A DNA stretch of 64,000 bases, taken from the NCBI GenBank assembly GCA_001692895.1, contig KV748189.1:1930432-1994431 (forward strand). Direction: 5' to 3'. The first letter of the stretch is position 1, and every line of letters begins with the position of its first letter. Below the pieces are notes generated by a model. It did no database searches. It was not told the origin of the DNA and worked only from the letters and a program-made list of their open reading frames with translations. A program made the translations under genes and the position numbers. Shown here in pieces: positions 25,690 to 37,480 of the stretch. The DNA comes from Cenococcum geophilum 1.58. Taxonomy: Eukaryota; Ascomycota; Dothideomycetes; Gloniales; Gloniaceae.

Positions 25690-27889
25690 CCCTTGCACAG
25701 ATAGGGTGCTATAATTTGTGGCCCGTGCGTAGGGTCAAGAACATTAAACTTTTTGGTGTCTAAATGTAAATAAATAACTTCCTTAATTAAATACACCACT
25801 AAGATGGTGCGTAACTATATATCCAATGATATAGACTTTGTGCAGCCCACTTAATATCCTACTTCCAAAAATTAGGTTGTAAAAAGGCCACCGCTAGAGC
25901 CCGAACCACTACCTACCTTTAAGCCTCTCCCTATACTTAATGAAAGCCAATATGGCCAGCTAAAGCTTCTAGCATATATTAACAATTAGGATCCTACGTA
26001 GCTATTTAAGCTATTTTAGACAGACGAATTAATAGATTAACTTGTGGAATATATAAACAAGAATGCGGAGCTACACCTAATTACGGAGGAGAAGGACTTT
26101 CCGTGTCAATGGAAGCCTACATCTAGGTAGGAGCTCTATGCATATTTAGCGGTGCTAATTTATATAGGATTACACGGCGAAAGCACTATTGAGGACTATT
26201 GGTATAAAGACTTTAACTATGGCTTAAGGTATATTGTTTAGAAATACATTGGCGCTAATTATTAGCAGTAGATTAATTGCTACTTCTACTGTACCGAGCC
26301 TAGATCTAAAGACGACGAAGCCTTTTAGAATACATTTAAGAGGATTAAGGACCTTAGTGAGGAGCTCCGCCTTGCCTTAATAAGGTACTATAAGCCCGGA
26401 ATATACCTTACCGTTAACAAGATAATTAAGCGCTTTACTGGCCGCGCCCCTGAAATTGTTAATATACCAACTAAGCCCATGCCTAAGGGCTTTAAGATCT
26501 AGGTTCTGGCTAACTAGGGCTATATCCTTAATTGGATATTTTATACGAAAGGTAATAATAAGGGCCCGGTAGATTTAGATATATTCTAGGTAGAGGAAGG
26601 CCTCTTAAAGACGCAGGCAGTTGTAATAGATTTTTTAATTTAAGAAGATCTGGAGACGGGCTAGCGTCTCTATTAGCTAAATATGTATACTGTCTGGCTA
26701 GATAACCTATTTACCTCTGTTAAACTACTTTAGGAACTTCGTAGGCTTAGAATTGGGGGGGTAGGAACCGTATAGATAACTAAAACAAAGTATAAGGAAC
26801 TGGATGAAAAAAAGGAATTAAAAAAGGAGTAAATTAACCGGCAGCTTACTAACCTTAAATTGCTCTACTAGAACTAGATTCTATGGGGTATACTATATAT
26901 AAGGCTTTTAGAAGACGAGACAGTTATAGAGTTTACCTAGAAGGACGCTAATATAGTCCTATTTATGAGTACTGTTAGCAATAGTAGGTATTCTAATTTG
27001 TATTAAGGCTCTACGGCTAATGACGTTATACATTATAGGTTTAACCTTTATTGAATAAGAGCGACGACAACCTGCTGCTACCTCTAGCGGCGCCTAATAG
27101 ACTTGTAAGGTGTTCGGTAACGTAGCTAGGAAGTGGCTACCTATACTAGAGTTCATTAATATGTATAATTACTTTATAAATGGTGTTAACACCGCTAATT
27201 AAATGAGGTCGTATTATACCTCACTTAGGATCTACCGCTGTACTTAGAAGCCTCTCTTCTACTTCCTTCTTAATACGACCGTTACTAACTGCTATAAGCT
27301 ATCTTCCTACTCTACTAACGGCTGGCCAAAATATAGTGGCTATAAGAAGTTCCTTAAACGCCTTGTTAACTCTCTATTTAAACTCTCTATCTATTTACCT
27401 TAAAGCAATCGCGCTTGGCTCTCTATAGACAATATACAGTGGCGGCCTATAGTATATTATGGATACAAATTAGTTAGGATTAATAAGACGCAGAAGACTT
27501 GCTCTGTATGCTTGGCGGTAGGAAGAAAGAGCTGCATTAAGAAGCTTTTAAAAAGGAAGCCTCTATGTAAGCTTTCAGTCAATACAACAAAGAGATCGCG
27601 AGATAGTAAGGACTTTAAGAGGCCTTAAAAGTCGCCAAGAACGACATACGGGTGTAGACTCTGTCGAATACTGCTATGTAAGAAGGGCCCCTATTGGCAG
27701 GAGCATGTAGATCGACTTAACTCTAAAGAATGAGGGCCCTATATATAATATATACCAAAAATTCAATATATTTATGACTTTATTTAAGACCTTTGGTAAT
27801 GCGGCAGAACGACTTACCGCCTATATATATACCTTATTGATTGGTGCGCACGGGCCCCATTTTATAGGGCGTGTTTATCTGTGTAAGGG
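25690..27889 (+). mobile_element. piggyBac-like DNA transposon inserted in the Helitron helicase
   Basis: A 2.2-kb element begins CCCTTGCACAGATA and ends TATCTGTGTAAGGG. The inverted ends extend about 40 bp and share GGCCCGTGCG further in. It splits the helicase between its Walker B segment and the next conserved block, and the helicase frame resumes after 27,889 (..YML / IDVRSND..). The flanks read TTAT and ATAG rather than a clean TTAA, so the duplication is unresolved. Confidence 0.8.
25804..27733 (+). pseudogene. piggyBac-type transposase (DDE_Tnp_1_7), decayed
   Basis: The reading starts MVRNYISNDIDF at 25,804. It includes the family core RFTGRAPEIVNIPTKP, then GFKI and YILNWIFYTKG (about 26.43-26.56 kb) and the WLDNLFTS segment with the second catalytic Asp (about 26,701). 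The first catalytic position reads LTVNK where LTVDE is usual (26,416-26,418), a G-to-A type loss. A Cys-rich C-terminus (CRLC..LLCKKG..W..H near 27,653-27,700) is the usual zinc-binding tail. Several stops lie at Gln/Trp positions and the frame changes once between about 27.0 and 27.1 kb. It is inactive. Confidence 0.82.
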
Positions 27890-28924
27890 ATAGACGTCCG
27901 TTCTAACGACTCTACCTTTAGCGGGCTCCCTACTATCTTAGGCGGCGACTTTACTTAGATACTGCCTATCGTCCTATAGGGGAACCGCGTAGCTATTGTA
28001 GGTGCCTGCCTATAGCGGTCGTTCCTCTAGCCTACCTTCCGTATACTATCCCTACGGTTAAATATACGTGTCTGCTAGGGTAAGACAAATTAGTAGTTTA
28101 TAGCTTGGGTATAAGACTTATCTTATAATGCAGCCCTAGCTAGTAGTATTACTCTCCCGCCTAGTATAGGCTAGTTTTAGTCCTAGGAACCCTTTTACGG
28201 GTATATATACCCTCCGCAACTGCTTACTTAGGCATATACTACTCTTAATACCTTCCGCGATTACGCTATTCTAACCATTTGTAATAATACTATGGCTAAG
28301 ATTAACAAGGCTATCCTTGCGCGGCTCTACGGCTCCCTAAGCACCTTTTATTCTATAGACTCTATAAAGCAAAATAGAGAAGAGGATTATATAGAACTGC
28401 CGCCAGCAGAGCTCCTGCAGATATTTAACCCTACTAGCCTACCTCCGTTAAAGCTTTCCCTAAAGGTAGGCGCGCCTATAATCCTTTTACGGAACCTCTA
28501 CCCTAAGGAAGGGCTCTGTAACGGCACCTGTATAGTTATTACGCGCCTAGGCCGCCGCTATATTGAAACTTAAATGCTTAGCGGTAGCTTTTACGGCTAG
28601 CTACGGCTAATCCCTTATATTAAGCTTACCTCTACAGATGGAGAACTGCCGTTTATTATTAGTAGAAGGCAGTTTCTAATCTGACTATACTTTGCTATAA
28701 TAGTAAACAAGTCATAGGGGCAGTCTTTTAACTTTATTGGTATTAATTTACGTATACTAGTTTTTACCTATAGGCAGCTATATATTGCGCTATTAAGAGT
28801 AATGGATATACGTGGGCTTTTGCTGTTACTACCATAGGGAGGCGATACTGCTACTACTACTAATATTATATATTTAGAGGTGTTACTACCCGTTACGGGC
28901 TAAGACGCGGGGGGATAGTATGGC

Positions 28925-28985
28925 AGCGGTAGCAGCAGTAGGGTAGTAGTAGGGCAGTAGCAGCAGTAGGGCAGTAGTAGGGTAG
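28925..28985 (+). repeat. GTAGGGCA-type simple repeat, first block
   Basis: Interrupted GCAGTAGTAGGG units follow the helicase end and lead into GACTAAGTTTAGAAAGCTAAA and then AGCCCGCCATAG. The same order recurs at 45,082-45,174, showing a duplicated stretch within the Helitron tail. Confidence 0.7.
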
Positions 28986-29363
28986 ACTAAGTTTAGAAAG
29001 CTAAAAGCCCGCCATAGTATCTATTTAGAGGTTTTGCTTTCGTAATAAGGTATATTATTTTATTATATAACTACTTCTACAACTACCCTATAGGGCTAGC
29101 AAAACCCCCCCTTTATCCCCCCTCCCCTACTCCTTATCCTTATCCTCTAACGACTCCTTAAGAACCGCCACTAAACGGTAGAGCAGCCCTATAATCCGCC
29201 CGCGCCGCCTAGGGCGGAAACGGATGTAGGCAGGCGGGGCTTCCTCTAACTCCTCTAACTCCTCCCCCTCCTTATTATTATTGTCGTCGTCATTATTATC
29301 GTTAGCGGCAGCAGCGGCGGTAGCAGGAGGTGCGCGGGCGTGGGAGTGGAAGTGGGAGCGGGA

Positions 29364-29490
29364 TGTTGAGAATCGGCCCTCTGGTGGCGTAAGGAGGCTG
29401 GTAAAGCCAGCCTCCTCAAAGATTGTACTATATAGCCACTAGCTTTTCCTAGATAGATGAATCAAGCAATCAATACATTAACTTTTAACA
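29364..29490 (+). repeat. 5' LTR of Copia copy 1
   Basis: 127 bp, TGTTGAGAATC to TTTTAACA, with a GC-rich hairpin (GGAGGCTGG..CCAGCCTCC) inside. It is followed by GGTTATAAGCCCGG, the likely primer-binding site. Confidence 0.9.
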
Positions 29491-32400
29491 GGTTATAAGC
29501 CCGGATTATGCGAAATAAAGCTAAGCCTCCAAGCACCTTAAACTAAAATACATAATCCACTAAAAAAGATATATTCTAGAGAAAACCTACAGTCTCACAA
29601 CTGTCTTCCGCTACGCACCTCTGTAATATATACACTATTAAAAAACCTAACGATATAAGAAATATAATAAAAGGGGGTCAAAGGGGACCACTTATAAAGA
29701 GGCTGGGCGCTAAGACACTAAAAAACCCAACCTCCCAAATTTCTTCAGAAACCCTTAACCATCAAACCCCTTTACCAGCCTTTTATTTAGAAGACAACCG
29801 TATATCTAATTTCAAAATAGATATATATCCTATCCAAAATCACTATAACGGTAAAGAAATTAACACCTTGACGGTTATACCGAAGGCCCAGAAAACCAAT
29901 TCTATACTAGCTAAGGCCTCGACCTCTATAACCAGCACGGTTTCACCGTTTCCTTAATATCTTCCTCTACCCTCACATGTTTAAAGACTTTAAAAAAGAC
30001 AATACTAGCAATATCTTTGCGGAGAACCTTAAAGACCACAACTTCGACCCTAGTACTATACCTAACTGCTCTAGTGACTTAGACTGCTCTTTAGCCTCTA
30101 ACAGCACCCTCTCCATAGCTAGCTTAACTAAACTCTTTGGTCTTAAAGTCCGAACTCCTCTTCAACTACCCTATAAAACCTTAGTTATACCCATTTTCTC
30201 GGATACTCCAAAAACCTCTAAAACCAAAATAGACGAACTCTCTTAAGCCTCCAAAACCACATATAAATCTATTAAAGGAGTAAAGACACCAGAGCCTTAA
30301 AGTTCTACTACCGTTAAAGACTCCAAACCCAATATTATAAACGTATCACCTTCACCTGCCCCCCTTGAACGTCCTAAACGTCCTAGGCCTTAACAATTAA
30401 ACCTATCCCCAACAAGCCTAAGGACTCTCTTTTAGTTATATTAGAGACACCTATAACTAAAGCAAAGATAAGCTTTATGAATAAGAAAGGGACTAGAGGG
30501 CTAGATAAGATAAGGAAACTAGAATCTACTATAGGATGGATAGAATTCACGAAGTAGATACGCCTCTACTTATTAATGAATGGATATAGAGATCTACTAA
30601 AACGAAACGCCAAAAGACTAAAACAAGGGACCCTGTCGGAGGCAGCCTATGAAACCAAGTTAGATACCTGGCTTAATAAACAGGAATAAGTATATAGCAT
30701 TATCCGAAGCAGACTCAGTTATAATACTATAAGGGAAGTTAAAGGAATTAAAAATGTAGACGAGATCCTTATTAAGCTATAAAAACGTTTTCGCCCAATA
30801 GGAAGCGCAGTCTACCAGTACCTTAAAAGACGTTACTAGGAGGTTACCCTAAACACCTATAAAGGGGTAATAAACTACGCGGAAAAGCTATAAGAAGCAC
30901 GAACAGAGATTATAGAGCTTAACCCCAACTGTATAATTAGTAAAATCTCCTTAGTTAGCAAATTCCTAACGGGACTTAGCCCGGACTACGATATATTCCT
31001 AACTTCTTTCCACTAAAAACACTCCCTGCTATTAGAACGAGACGAAAAGAATAAGATTATAAAAGTAGCCGTAACATTCGATAAAGCTATATAAGCAGCA
31101 AAAAGGGAAAAACAGAATATAAAGGGACGGGAAGATAATAAGACTGCTCTACTAGCAATCTCCCAAAATACCTAAAAAACAAAGGGTTGCGAGCACTGCC
31201 ATAGGCTTTATTATATAAAGGACGAGTATTAGAAACTACATCTAGATCTCGGAAGAAAGCACTATAAGGAAAAGAATAGAGAAAGAAAGAGGAAACGAAG
31301 TAACTCCTATAGTAAGGAGAATAAGAAACCTAAGGGTAACGAATATACGGATGAAAACAAAATTGAACCAATAGTAGGACTAAGCTACTCTGTATCAGAC
31401 AGCATAGAAGCTATTTACCTTATGGCGGCTGATATAGATATAAACCTTACAACAACCTTCTTCCTTGACTCCGGCTGCTCCTACTACTCTAGTTACCAGA
31501 AAGAAGACTTTATAGAACTACAAAGCTATACCGGCAGACTACTTAGGGGCTTTATAGGAGCGCGGGCAACACTAGAAGCGATTAGGACTATAAAACTATT
31601 CTGCCTTATTAACAATAAAAATATAGACCTATACCTATATAACACTCTCTACGTCCTAGAAGGGGGTGTTAATCTAATCTTTATATTAAAGCTGCGGGCA
31701 AAAGGAGTAAAAATAGGTTTTAATAACGACGATATAACCATTACTATAAAAGGAATAAAATTTAAAGCATCCTTACTTTATGGCCTATACGCTTTTAATA
31801 TCTGATAATCAGAACCACCCCTAGGATTAACCGCCTATACAGTTACTACTGCATAGCATAAAATCTGGCACGAAAGAATGGGTTACCTAGGGGAGCAAAA
31901 TCTACAAAGACTTAAAATAATATTAACCGGAATAGACCTACCTCTAAACAACTACGTATGCGTTCTATGCGTCCAAGGATAAATAAAAGAGAAGCTATAT
32001 AAAAAGAAGTTTAAACTAGGAACTTACCCACTCGAATTTATCTATACTAATATTACTGGCCCTTTTCCCGTTATAGGCTACAACCAAAGCCAATACTAGG
32101 TCACGTTCCTTAACGACTACACGTAGATAGCCGAAGCTTACCCTATTGCTAAAAAAAGCGAGTTCTTCCTTTGCTTCCAACGCTTTATAGAAAAATACTC
32201 CCAGCCTAAACGCCGTTATTAACGCGTTAGACTTAACTAGGGAAAAGAAAACCGTCTAGATAAATTCTGGATCTTCTGCGCAGATAGAGGAATTAATATT
32301 AAAGTTACAGCTATAGAGCAGCATTAATAGAATAGGGCCGCTAAACGCTTAAACAGAATTCTTATAGACAAACTCCACCCCACGCTGCTAAACGCAAACC

Positions 32401-35048
32401 TACATAAGAAATGGTGGCCGGAAATCCTTATCTCTATTATAAAAATCCGTAACCGTAGCCCTAGCGCTTATATTGGCAAAACACCTTATAAAGCCTAGTA
32501 TGGCGAAAAGCCAGACTTATCCTTTATCCAAGTACTAGAATATAACTGCCTAGTACTAAAACCAGAAAAGAAACGGCGAAAACTTACCAATATAAAAACA
32601 ATGCCGTGTAAACTCCTTAGCTTTAAAGGAAGCTAGAACTACCGTGTCCTAACGGAAAATAGCACAATTACTCACTCCGCAAATGTTATATTTATAGAAA
32701 AAAGACCTTATTTAGGCGCCCCGAATACTAAAGGGGAGACATAAAAACAGTTAAATAAACGACCAGCTAAGGACCCTATAGGTCCTAGCAGGTTTCTAAA
32801 ACAACTAAGAGTGCCTTACGTGGAAGATTTATACCCTACTAATAGGGAAAATAGAAACCTAGTAGACGATGAGTTACTAGCCTAGCTATAGAATCTTAAA
32901 TCTTCCGAAACCTTTAAAGGGGAAAACACTAGCAAGACATTATCTAGAAGGGGGCGCGATACTTTAGCAAGCCCCTTAACTGCTACTAGCAGTAGGACGC
33001 CAGAAAGAAATGATAAAATAAACCCGTAAAATACGGGTAAATCGTTAAACCAAACCAATGACAACTCTAACGATAGGGAACTACCGTCCAAAATAAAGAA
33101 CGTACACTTAGTACCTGATAAAACACTTTAAAACCACCCTAAGCTGCGAATTTTAACAAGAGCAACTAAAGGCCAATACTTAGAAGATTTAATAAGGAGG
33201 TATATGTTTATGGCAGCGCTCTTAGGAGCAGCAAAAGCTATAACTAAGCCCTTTAAACTAAAAACACTGCCATAAGCTAGGGCCAATATCTCTTAGAAAC
33301 AATAGCTTGCAGCTATAAAAGACGAAAACAAGTCCCTACTCGACAATATCACGTAGACCCTAGTCAACCCTCCCCCAAACAGACGGGTTTTATAAGGGAA
33401 ATGGGTCTATAAGCTTAAAAGAGGACTAAATGGTAAAATACTTCGGTATAAAGCCCGCTAGGTTATACGCGGATTCGAATAATAAGAAGGCGTTAACTAC
33501 AATAAGATATTTGCATTAGTAGTTAAACCAATAAGCTATAAAACGATCTTCGCTATAGCCGCAGCCCTTAACCTTAAAATTAAACAAATAGACGTTAAGA
33601 TAGCCTTCCTCTATGGAGCAATTAACGAAGAAATATACGTTAAGTAACCAACGGGGCTAGAAGACAAGATAAAAAGAGTTTATTAACTAAATAAGGCTCT
33701 CTACGGACTTAAACAATCACCACAAATCTAGTATTGCACTCTAGCCCTCTTCCTAAAAGGTTTAGGCTTTTCACCCCTCTTATCTAACCTTAGCGTGTTC
33801 GCTAAAGGTTATATCTACCTAGCAGTCTACGTAGACAACCTACTAATAGTAGGCCCTAACAAAAGCGGAATACAAAAAATTAAAAACGCCCTCAGCGAAC
33901 GCTTCTAGATAACCGACCTAGGGCCTTGCACCTACTACCTAGGGATGTCAGTACGCAGAGACCGACTAACCTACTCCCTTTAACTTCACCAAAAGGGGTA
34001 CATTAAAAAAGTACTACGGGAATTCAATATATGGGAGTGTAAACCAGTTTTAATTCCTATAAATACTAATAAACTAAAACCCTCTAAGGAAGGCTTTATA
34101 GCTACAGAAACAGACCAGAACTAGTACGCTAGGGCAATCGGGTCACTAATATACGCTATGCTAGGAACCAGACCAGACATTGCATACGCGGTGTCAGCCT
34201 ATAGCCGCTATATAACCAACCCAGGAGAACCCTATATTAAAGCTATAAAACGAATCTTTTGATACCTTTAAGGCACTATTAACCTAGAACTAAACTACTC
34301 CGGCTCCTTAGAAGAGCTAGTTAGATATACCAACTTAGACTAGGCGGGAGACATCGCGACTAAACGCTCCACCGCAGGCTACGTCTTTAACATTAGAAGC
34401 GGAGCAATCAGCTAGTCATTAAAAAGGCAGCCAGTCGTTGCGCTTTCCTCCTGCGAGGCAGAATATATAGGAGAAACACAAGCTACTAAGGAAGCCGTCT
34501 GGCTTAGGAACCTCCTAGTGGAGCTACTTAAATCGGAAAAAGAGCCAATAGCGACTATCATCTACGGAGACAACTAAGGCGCTATAGCCCTAGCCAAGAA
34601 CCCCTAATTCCACCCTAGGATAAAACACATCTCAATTCAACACCACTACGTACGGGAAAGATAGGCCGAAGGGGACGTAAACCTATAGTATATTCCAACG
34701 GAAAAACAGGTGGCAGATAGTCTTACTAAAGCCCTACTAAAAGATAAATTTATTGCCTTTAGGAACGCATTAGGTTTAAGAATGTATAAATATTGAGATC
34801 AGGAAATGGACCAATCAGGATTTCTTATACCGGGTATGGAAAATTGCTATTGGCTCGATTAAAGGCGGTAACTAAAATCACGTATCACGACATAAATCAG
34901 GCACTCTTTTCCTATTTTTCTTATAAGGAGTTTTAAGGTTTAATAAGGCCTAAAGGGGAAGCCCCTTTTTACTATTTATCTATCTACAAATTTATATAAA
35001 GGATTAAGCGGGAGCTGTCTATTCTTACACCATCGGTTCAAGCGGGAG

Positions 35049-35175
35049 TGTTGAGAATCAGCCCTCTGGTGGCGTAAGAAGGCTGGTAAAGCCAGCCTCC
35101 TCAAAGATTGTACTATATAGCCACTAGCTTTTCCTAAATAGATAAATTAAGCAATCAATGCATCAACTTTTAACA
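35049..35175 (+). repeat. 3' LTR of Copia copy 1
   Basis: 127 bp, aligned without gaps to the 5' LTR and followed directly by the target duplication CGGGA. Confidence 0.9.
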
Positions 35176-35179
35176 CGGG

Positions 35180-36130
35180 AGCAAGCTATGGTAGGGGGGG
35201 CGGGGCCGGCAGCAGACGCTATTATCTCTATTAGTTATGCTTTTTACGGCTTATATTACTAACTTACAGACTTAGAAGAAGTAGTGCGCCCCTTCGCTGC
35301 TATAATAGCAGTTAGTACAGCTGCCGCGTAGCTAGCCGGCAACTAGCATATACTCCGTAAATGGGCTACCGCCCTATATATACAACGTATAAGCCTACAG
35401 GGCTATTATACCCCGGCTTTACACTAAGGCGGCCTCCGCATTTGGGGCCCTAGCCTCCAGGCGGACCCCCTAGTAGACCCTAGAAGCTCTACCTAGGCTA
35501 AAAGCCTACTGCAGAGACACGCCCCAGACGCGCGGTAGGGGACATAGCGCCCGCATTATGGCCGTGTTGGTGGTGGTGGCTTTGGTAGCGGCAGCAAGCG
35601 CGGCAGGTAAGGGATTTTGGGGCGGGAGGGCGGTGGGCTGATTGACGGCCGTAAAGCTGGCCGGGGGGGGGAGCAACGGGGGCGGCGGCAGCAGCGGCGG
35701 TGGCAGCAGCAGCGGCGGCAGTGCTAGGAGCGGGGAGGGGCCTAGCGGCAGCTGCGGCTACAGCAGCTATTTATATGTCAGTATCTTCTTAAATTCTTAA
35801 ATTCTTTTATAGTACTAATACTTACTAGTACGCTTATCTGCTGGGACCGAAGTCCTACGCGTAGGCTGCTCGGCCTAAGATGGCGGCGGCATAGATAAAA
35901 AGCGGCGGCCGGGCGCGGATATAGTGGTGGCAGCGGCGGTGGTAATATAGTGGTGGTAGTGGTGGTGGAGCAGGAGCAGGAGTAGGAGCAGGAGCGGCGG
36001 CAGTAGTAAGAACGGCAGCGGCAGTAGGAGCAGGAGTAGACGATGTAGTAGCAGCAGCAGCAGTACTGATGGTGGTGGTAATGGTGGTGCTGTTGCTTAA
36101 GAAAGAAGACGACGACGACGACATAAATAG
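35180..36130. other. GC-rich and trinucleotide simple sequence in the Helitron tail
   Basis: Runs of GGCGGC/GCAGCA/GGTGGT-type triplets cover 35,570-36,120. They open long minus-strand readings of Ser, Thr, Ala and Pro that are by-products of the repeats. No gene is recognised. GC content contrasts strongly with the TA-rich blocks on either side. Confidence 0.6.
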
Positions 36131-36236
36131 CTATTGTTAATATACGTCACGTAATTAACTATGTGAATCTATATCACGCAATTATTATATAAAGGTAGCC
36201 TTATGTTACCACAAGGTAGCTGCATAAATTCTATAA

Positions 36237-36362
36237 TAGTACAGTGGTAGTGCGGTAGTAGTAGAGTAGTAGTAGGGTAGTAGTAGGGCAGTAGTAGGGC
36301 AGTAGTAGGCAGTAGAGGGTAGTGGAGGGCAGTAGAGGGCAGTAATGGGCAGTAAAGGGTAG
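36237..36362 (+). repeat. GTAGTAGGGCA simple repeat, second block
   Basis: About a dozen units of AGTAGTAGGGCAGTAG and shorter variants, same family as the blocks at 28,925 and 37,017/45,082. Confidence 0.75.
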
Positions 36363-36990
36363 TTAAAGCTTTAATGCTCTAATATATATATTTTTTATTT
36401 CTACTTTATATAAATATATATAAAAATATTAATACCCTTTATAATAGTCCTTATAGTAGGGTCTTTAGTATATATAATTATCTTATATAACATTTTTAAA
36501 GGGAGAATTTAATTTTAAATATAAAATATATTTTATACTATAAAGCCCTCTTTATAATAGTAAAAGTAGTACTATATAAAATTAAAATAAAGGAAAAAAT
36601 AAAAGTTATAGCTATAGCTAAAGTAGTAAAGTTAGTAAATTAAAAAAGAATTAATATAGTAATAGTACTGTAAATAGAAATAAAGGTAAGAATAAAAATA
36701 AAAATAAAAATAGTTATAATATAGTATGAAAATTAATAAACTAATATAATAATTAATATAAAAGATAAATAGATAATTATTATTATTATTATAAGAAGGT
36801 AGAAATAGTAGTAATAATAATAAATTAGTAACTAAATTATTAGTAAAAAATTATATATAAGTAGTAATAAATATAGTTATAAATTAGGAAATAAAGATAT
36901 ATTAGAAGTAATAAAAAAGAAGTTATTTTAGTAGTTAAAGGGGGAGTAGTAAAGGTAGTAAGGGTAATAATAAAAATAGTAAAATAGTAA
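36363..36990. other. very A+T-rich, purine-skewed block
   Basis: About 630 bases composed mostly of A, T and scattered G, with the + strand strongly purine-rich (AATAGTAAAATAGTAAA and similar). No ORF or known domain. It is probably Helitron tail driven by RIP from a purine-rich simple repeat. Confidence 0.5.
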
Positions 36991-37062
36991 AATATTATAA
37001 CGGTAGTAGTAAGTAATAGTAGGTAGTAGCAGGGCAGTAGTAGGGCAGTAGTAGGGTAGTAG

Positions 37063-37480
37063 TGTTACGGACGCTTTAAGTACGATATTACGACTACTTA
37101 GAGAAGAGTTAGAAGAAGCTAGTTAGTTAATATAGGCACGGTCCAGGATGGAACCCGTGGAACTATGTGACGAGGAATGGTAAGTAAGGTCACATAATAT
37201 AATCTATATAATCTGTGTAATCTGCGAGATCTATAATAAAGCGAACAGAGCAGATAGAGTAGACAAAGCAATGACTTTCTTAGAAGTACGGTTGTGTATT
37301 TAAGGACCCTTAGTCCCTACCTAGATAGTTCCTTCCTCGTAGTAATTCTTAGAATATAATTAGAGTTAATCTATTAGGCAACCACTCTACCAGTTATTAT
37401 TACGTTATTGACTTATCTATACCTATATACCCAGCCCATTAACGAGCCTACCGTAGTATCTACTACAAGATTCCGTTACA
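37063..37480 (+). repeat. 5' LTR of Gypsy A copy 2
   Basis: 418 bp, TGTTACGG to CCGTTACA, with inverted terminal bases. Preceded by AGTAG. Confidence 0.9.

Larger units (their letters stand above)
22220..28905 (+). pseudogene. Helitron Rep-helicase (HUH endonuclease plus Pif1-type helicase), decayed
   Basis: Order of parts: a Helitron-like N domain near 23.14-23.6 kb (YMPLHYVLLFPYGD); the rolling-circle HUH motif near 23,888, which now reads GLPY-x-YLLLFL with both metal-binding His codons changed to Tyr; VKYIYKYIYKG near 24.33 kb; a helicase P-loop near 25,390 reading GPIGTSKTFLY (usual GTGKT); and Walker B IWDEVP near 25,630. After the piggyBac-like insertion it resumes with VRSNDSTF, LGGDF and VGAPIILLRNLYP (28,292-28,573 stays open) and ends near 28,905 with VALSRV-type sequence. 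Many Gln codons are now stops. It is non-functional, and the losses fit C-to-T and G-to-A RIP. Confidence 0.85.
29364..35175 (+). mobile_element. Copia-type LTR retrotransposon fossil, copy 1
   Basis: A complete-length Ty1/Copia element of 5,812 bp with 127-bp LTRs (29,364-29,490 and 35,049-35,175) and target duplication CGGGA on both sides. Parts in Copia order: gag (about 29.98-31.1 kb), a Cys-containing segment, protease near 31.43-31.8 kb, GAG-pre-integrase and integrase (about 31.85-32.7 kb), reverse transcriptase (33.4-34.2 kb) and RNase H (34.4-34.75 kb). The LTRs differ at about seven sites, all transitions. Many breaks are present. It inserted in the Helitron tail, so it is younger than the Helitron. 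Confidence 0.92.

Noticed and set aside
35855-36124. Minus-strand Ser/Thr/Ala/Pro-rich frame
   Set aside because: Triplet simple repeat in a Helitron tail; no conserved feature.
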